Source of the DNA: Dendrobium chrysotoxum
Lineage: Eukaryota > Streptophyta > Magnoliopsida > Asparagales > Orchidaceae
Direction of reading: 5' to 3'
DNA: 64,000 nt
Assembly (NCBI GenBank): GCA_019925795.1
Contig: CM034312.1
Coordinates: 85,873,528 to 85,937,527, forward strand
Of the stretch, positions 61,201-64,000 are shown one piece after another; the first letter of the stretch is position 1; each line of letters begins with the position of its first letter. Below the pieces are notes generated by a model. It made no database searches. It had not been told where the DNA came from and was given only the letters and a program-made list of their open reading frames with translations. Made by a program: the position numbers and the translations under genes.

Positions 61201-63638
61201 CTGCCATAGACAAGAGTTAACGTAATGACTGCACTCTACTATACTGATGGGGATTTATCGATCAATGGCGATTTGGTTTATGATGAGGGTGTTAACATTC
61301 AAAAGGCAAGATCATGCATATGACAACAATTGCTGTCATGCTGTGGCAACTGCTATGATCACTTTATAGTTTATGCTACTATACAGAATGCTATGTCAAA
61401 ATGTCATATTTACGTAGATCATTATCACGTTTAATGATTAACATGCATATCACTTGATGTAGGCAAACTAGAGAGAAAAGTCAAGATAGGAGAACACAAG
61501 GACAACTAAGAAAACACACCATTTAATTTAAAATGCAGACTTCCAAACAAACATTAAAACAAACTAAAAGTCGAACAAACGAAAACGAAAGAAATATAAA
61601 AAAACGCTATCCTCAAAACAACCGGTAAGAGGTTTTCTCACATGCAATGAAAAGTAGGAAAATATGAAAAAAGTGCTTAGACTTGCAAACCAAGGGTCCA
61701 CCACAGCAATAAGGTCCAACGTCCCACCACTCCTCTGGCAAATGTCTCTAAATCAGCCAACAAACGTCTCCTAATAGCTCAAGAAGAAGGATACAAGTGG
61801 AGTGGAACTTGTGGAGAGAAGAAGAGATTAGAAGTCAAGACGAAATATAGAGGAGGAAAAGAGATTTGGAACAAGCTCGCAAGCTTTTCCAAGAGAAGAA
61901 ACTCTCAGGTTTTTAGCAACTTATCTCAAGATAATCAACAACCTACCCATGACAAAAAACTCTCATATTTATAGGAGAAAAATGGGAGCCAAACAGCCAA
62001 TTTTCACCTCCAACCGAACCAATCAGGTAAGGGGAAGAGGAAGACCAGCAGGCCACAAAACTGCTCCAAAAAAGACAGCACAGGAACCGGGTAGAGGCAG
62101 CCACGGGAAAGTAGCTAGCGGAAGAAACCGAAAAGCCAGCACAGGAGGAAAAAACCAAAGGGGCACAAGAAGGGGAAGAGGCAAGTTCCAACTCCGTACC
62201 TTTTCAAAATTATGAGCTAAGTAGAGCAATTACTCCCCAAATAATGAGCTAAACATCAGCTCAAACATTAATGAGCTAGCACCAAGAAGATCCCAAGATT
62301 TCAGCTCAACACCAAAGCAGCCAAAGCCCAACCCGAGAGCAGCCAAGGCCCAAACCGAAAGGCAACAAACAGCCCAGAGAAAAAAAAAAACCTAAAAAGC
62401 TAGCAAACCCAAGACTTGCCAAGCCCAAGCACATCCTACCATGATCATTGGATGATCTCCATCATTGGATAGCATAAAAAAAAAACATAAAAAATAACTA
62501 ATATTCAAATTACATCAAAACAAAAGAAATAAGCCAAAACATGAATGCATCATCACTTCTTTCTCCATTATTTTCAATTATTTAGAGCTACGATATACCC
62601 ATTGAGTTATATATTTTTATGCCACTCACAAGTTGATGACCATTTTTCAAATCCTCTGATGGAGTAGATGATTCATAGACAAGATTTTGTACATAATTGA
62701 TGTGGAGTACATTCGTTCAGGTATATGTGTAAATACCGTAAATGTATAGTGTAGCTTTAGACTCTTTGGTTCAAGAATATTATTCCACGGTATATTGGAT
62801 TCATAGCACTGCGATATTTATTTGGATGCATCAAGAATGTTCTAATGAGGACCACATGGTAATACATTAGGATGTTTAGTATACATGTACAATCTTCTTT
62901 CATTTACATTAAATGGAAAAAATCAAGGCTTGGCAACTCTCTTACAGATTTGGATGACATATTTGAATGATTATACATTGTTATCCACTGTTATATGAAA
63001 TGATGCATTGTATGTAACAAGTTGAGAACTATTCAAAAGCAAAGATTTTTTTTCCCGAGTCGGAAGGGCCAACACATAGATCCATAAACCCATGGGTTTT
63101 AAATAACAGTCGGAAAGGCCAACACATAAAACAAATGAAAGAACTAAAGAAGAAATTTACAATTGCAAACATTATAGAGTGAACTACTTTAATAATAAAA
63201 TTGCAACATTTAACGAGAAAATTAGAAAATGCATTGCCTCCTATATAATCAATTCGCATGACATACCAAGAATCAAAAGGTCATATAAACCATTTGTAAA
63301 AATTCCCAACTTCAACAAAGCAAGTTGAAGAAGGAGGTGAAGAAGCAAGAAAAATATAACTATTATCATATGGATCTGATGATTATTAGTTCAAGATTTC
63401 TCTCCATATGTTTTAAAAATATCTCAACAAATAAGAAAAAGATAATCCGAGTGAAGGGAAAATCCAGCAGTTAGTACAAATATGGTCATAGCAGATAGCT
63501 ATTAAATATGTTGACGGGTTCCTCAGTAACAAACAAGAAGATATATATAAGTACCTTAAGTAGGGCTTCAATCTCGTAATGAGAATATCAAGATCATCAT
63601 CTGAAAGACCAGAACCCACCCGACAGAAAGAAAGGAAC
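49211..63638 (-). CDS. LIG4: DNA ligase 4, C-terminal 12 exons (gene continues right of window)
   Basis: Exons: 63638-63555, 59132-59040, 58962-58914, 58782-58695, 56765-56565, 56359-56234, 55948-55849, 55755-55650, 53483-53356, 53260-53102, 50295-50140, 49832-49211; phases agree and about 636 residues are encoded here. LIG4 seals double-strand breaks in non-homologous end joining with XRCC4. The first exons carry the end of the adenylation domain (LSFCRVGSGLSDDDL) and the OB-fold (PDVWVESPDKSVILSITSDI, APYSLRFPRIQRVRYDKQWH). Then come BRCT1 (VDYFHKLVVENGGNFSMNL ... HYSWVLDCCNKKK), the XRCC4-binding linker (DYYYWDIDIEDIKQ), BRCT2 (MKLDINMHGGNV ... VLVHNWLEDSL) and the plant-specific basic/acidic tail ending VSYKKAAGELLKDW. 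The catalytic Lys and N-terminal exons are outside. Introns hold a MITE and two solo LTRs. Confidence 0.95.
49896..50015. mobile_element. Tourist-like MITE, copy 5 (LIG4 last intron)
   Basis: The best-preserved 120-bp copy of the family: GGCTTCGTTTGGGACGGC at the left, GTCATCCCAAACGAAGCC at the right, and TTA on both sides (49893-49895, 50016-50018). It sits only 64 bp from the last-exon acceptor. Confidence 0.9.
51532..51603 (+). repeat. 24-bp minisatellite, three copies
   Basis: ACAAATAACAAAAAATATCA(AAGT) is repeated three times head to tail in a LIG4 intron. Confidence 0.85.
51876..52787. mobile_element. Solo LTR A, 912 bp, in LIG4 intron
   Basis: It starts TGATGCAATC and ends TTGCCTACATCA, flanked by TCAAC on both sides (51871-51875, 52788-52792). 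TG...CA ends, a perfect 5-bp duplication and no interior genes mark a solo LTR. Its middle (AGATACAAGTGG, GGAGAGAAGAA, CAAGCTCGCAAGCTTT, GCCAAACAGCC) matches solo LTR B in order and orientation. The rest of this intron (50296-53101) shows only the 24-bp minisatellite. Confidence 0.85.
53484..55649. other. LIG4 intron without recognised features
   Basis: AT-rich with a few open frames (53825-54115 minus; a short plus-strand frame from 54133) that show no known domain. The part 55030-55540 looks like a loosely duplicated segment (AACTC or ACCCC, then CAGTTCTTT-type phrases recur) but too diverged to define. Confidence 0.35.
57906..57930. repeat. (TA)n microsatellite
   Basis: A short TA run in the 1.9-kb LIG4 intron 56766-58694, which otherwise shows nothing recognisable. 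Confidence 0.9.
59335..59993. mobile_element. Possible MITE in LIG4 intron
   Basis: ATGATGCA at the left end and TGCATCAT at the right are inverted, and both flanks carry related inner motifs (ATGTATCAACAC / GTGTTGCCATGTCAAT; GTGTCCGACACG / CGTGTCGTGTTGTGTCCG). The target duplication is not clear. Confidence 0.35.
59994..61449. other. LIG4 intron interior, nothing recognised
   Basis: AT-rich. Several phrases of the type ATGCCAA/TGTCAGGC...TATTATG recur between 60600 and 60920, giving a low-complexity look, but no element or gene could be defined. Confidence 0.3.
61455..62552. mobile_element. Solo LTR B, 1098 bp, in LIG4 intron
   Basis: It starts TGATGTAGGCAAAC and ends GAATGCATCA, flanked by TCACT on both sides (61450-61454, 62553-62557). 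Inner blocks (AGGATACAAGTGGAG, AACAAGCTCGCAAGCTTTTC, GCCAAACAGCC, ATGAGCTAAACATCAGCTCAA) match solo LTR A. No internal region is present. The 88-codon plus-strand frame at 61949-62215 inside it is LTR sequence, not a gene. Confidence 0.85.
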
Positions 63639-63833
63639 CTAAAATAGTCACGAAAAGGCTAGGAATATCAATAATAATATAGTTCTAGCATTGTACATAA
63701 ATACAGTGAACTTGCCGTGAAAATTTGCCTATAATCTGCAAATGTTAGTGATAACTAGACAAGGAAGTAAATCAGTATTTCTGTAAAGATCAAAGACAGG
63801 TTATATTAGCAAAAAATAGTGAGAATGCATTAT

Positions 63834-64000
63834 GTTAGGAGAGGAATTAAAGGGAGGATTAATTAGGATTTTTTTTTAATTAGATTTAAATCAAAGAGGG
63901 AAAGATTTCTTAATGAAATTTAAATTAAAGAGGGAAACTATTAACAAATCTGTTTTGGAGGCAATTTGAGAGTTTATTTAAGGAGGGGTCTAGGTTTTAT
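63834..64000 (+). mobile_element. Possible LTR start at window edge
   Basis: TGTTAGGAGAGGAATTAAAG followed by a repeated AAA(G)AGGGAAA motif and a TATA-like TTTATTTAAGGAGGGG resembles the 5' part of Ty1/copia LTRs. The rest is outside the window, so neither end-repeat nor target duplication can be checked. Confidence 0.3.

Noticed and set aside
61949..62215. 88-codon basic frame
   Set aside because: Lies wholly within solo LTR B and its counterpart in solo LTR A is not kept open.

Overview
This is nuclear DNA from a flowering plant. The genes are intron-rich with GT-AG introns, the spacers are AT-rich, and plant-specific families appear: a RanGAP with a WPP domain, a group-4 autoinhibited Ca2+-ATPase, and a plant mobile domain (PMD) protein next to a MULE transposase. 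Transposon debris is abundant. The species cannot be named from the sequence; nothing looks grass-like or organellar.

Layout. 1-3433 (minus) is the coding part of a Mutator-like element: a two-exon MULE transposase gene broken by one in-frame TGA, followed by a PMD gene that runs off the left edge. 3434-6600 is AT-rich flank with internal direct repeats, and it ends in a striking array of four exact-length 31-bp palindromes (6444-6567) plus a decayed fifth unit. 7627-8983 (plus) is a two-exon PTRHD1/PTH2-type peptidyl-tRNA hydrolase-like gene. It converges on a complete 34-exon P2B Ca2+-ATPase gene (10327-35683, minus; 1088 codons plus stop). The introns of that gene hold an LTR element that captured PDS5 cohesin-factor sequence, a Ty3/gypsy remnant, an RTE-type LINE tail, an old degenerate LTR pair, MITEs and long TA repeats. 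36.3-43.6 kb is an intergenic TE graveyard with several MITEs and a 1.08-kb hAT-like element. 46478-48121 (plus) is an intronless RanGAP1 coding region, probably with a leader intron. It converges on the last 12 exons of DNA ligase 4 (49211-63638, minus), whose N-terminal catalytic exons lie to the right of the window. LIG4 introns carry two solo LTRs of one family, each with a perfect 5-bp target duplication.

The host genes are unrelated housekeeping functions (translation quality control, calcium export, Ran/nuclear envelope, end joining) and do not form a pathway. The most unusual structures are the retrotransposon with intron-free, decayed PDS5 HEAT and Tudor segments, the 31-bp hairpin array beside the MULE, and the MULE/PMD pair itself. 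Exon boundaries were set by splice signals and reading-frame continuity against remembered family conservation, not by alignment.
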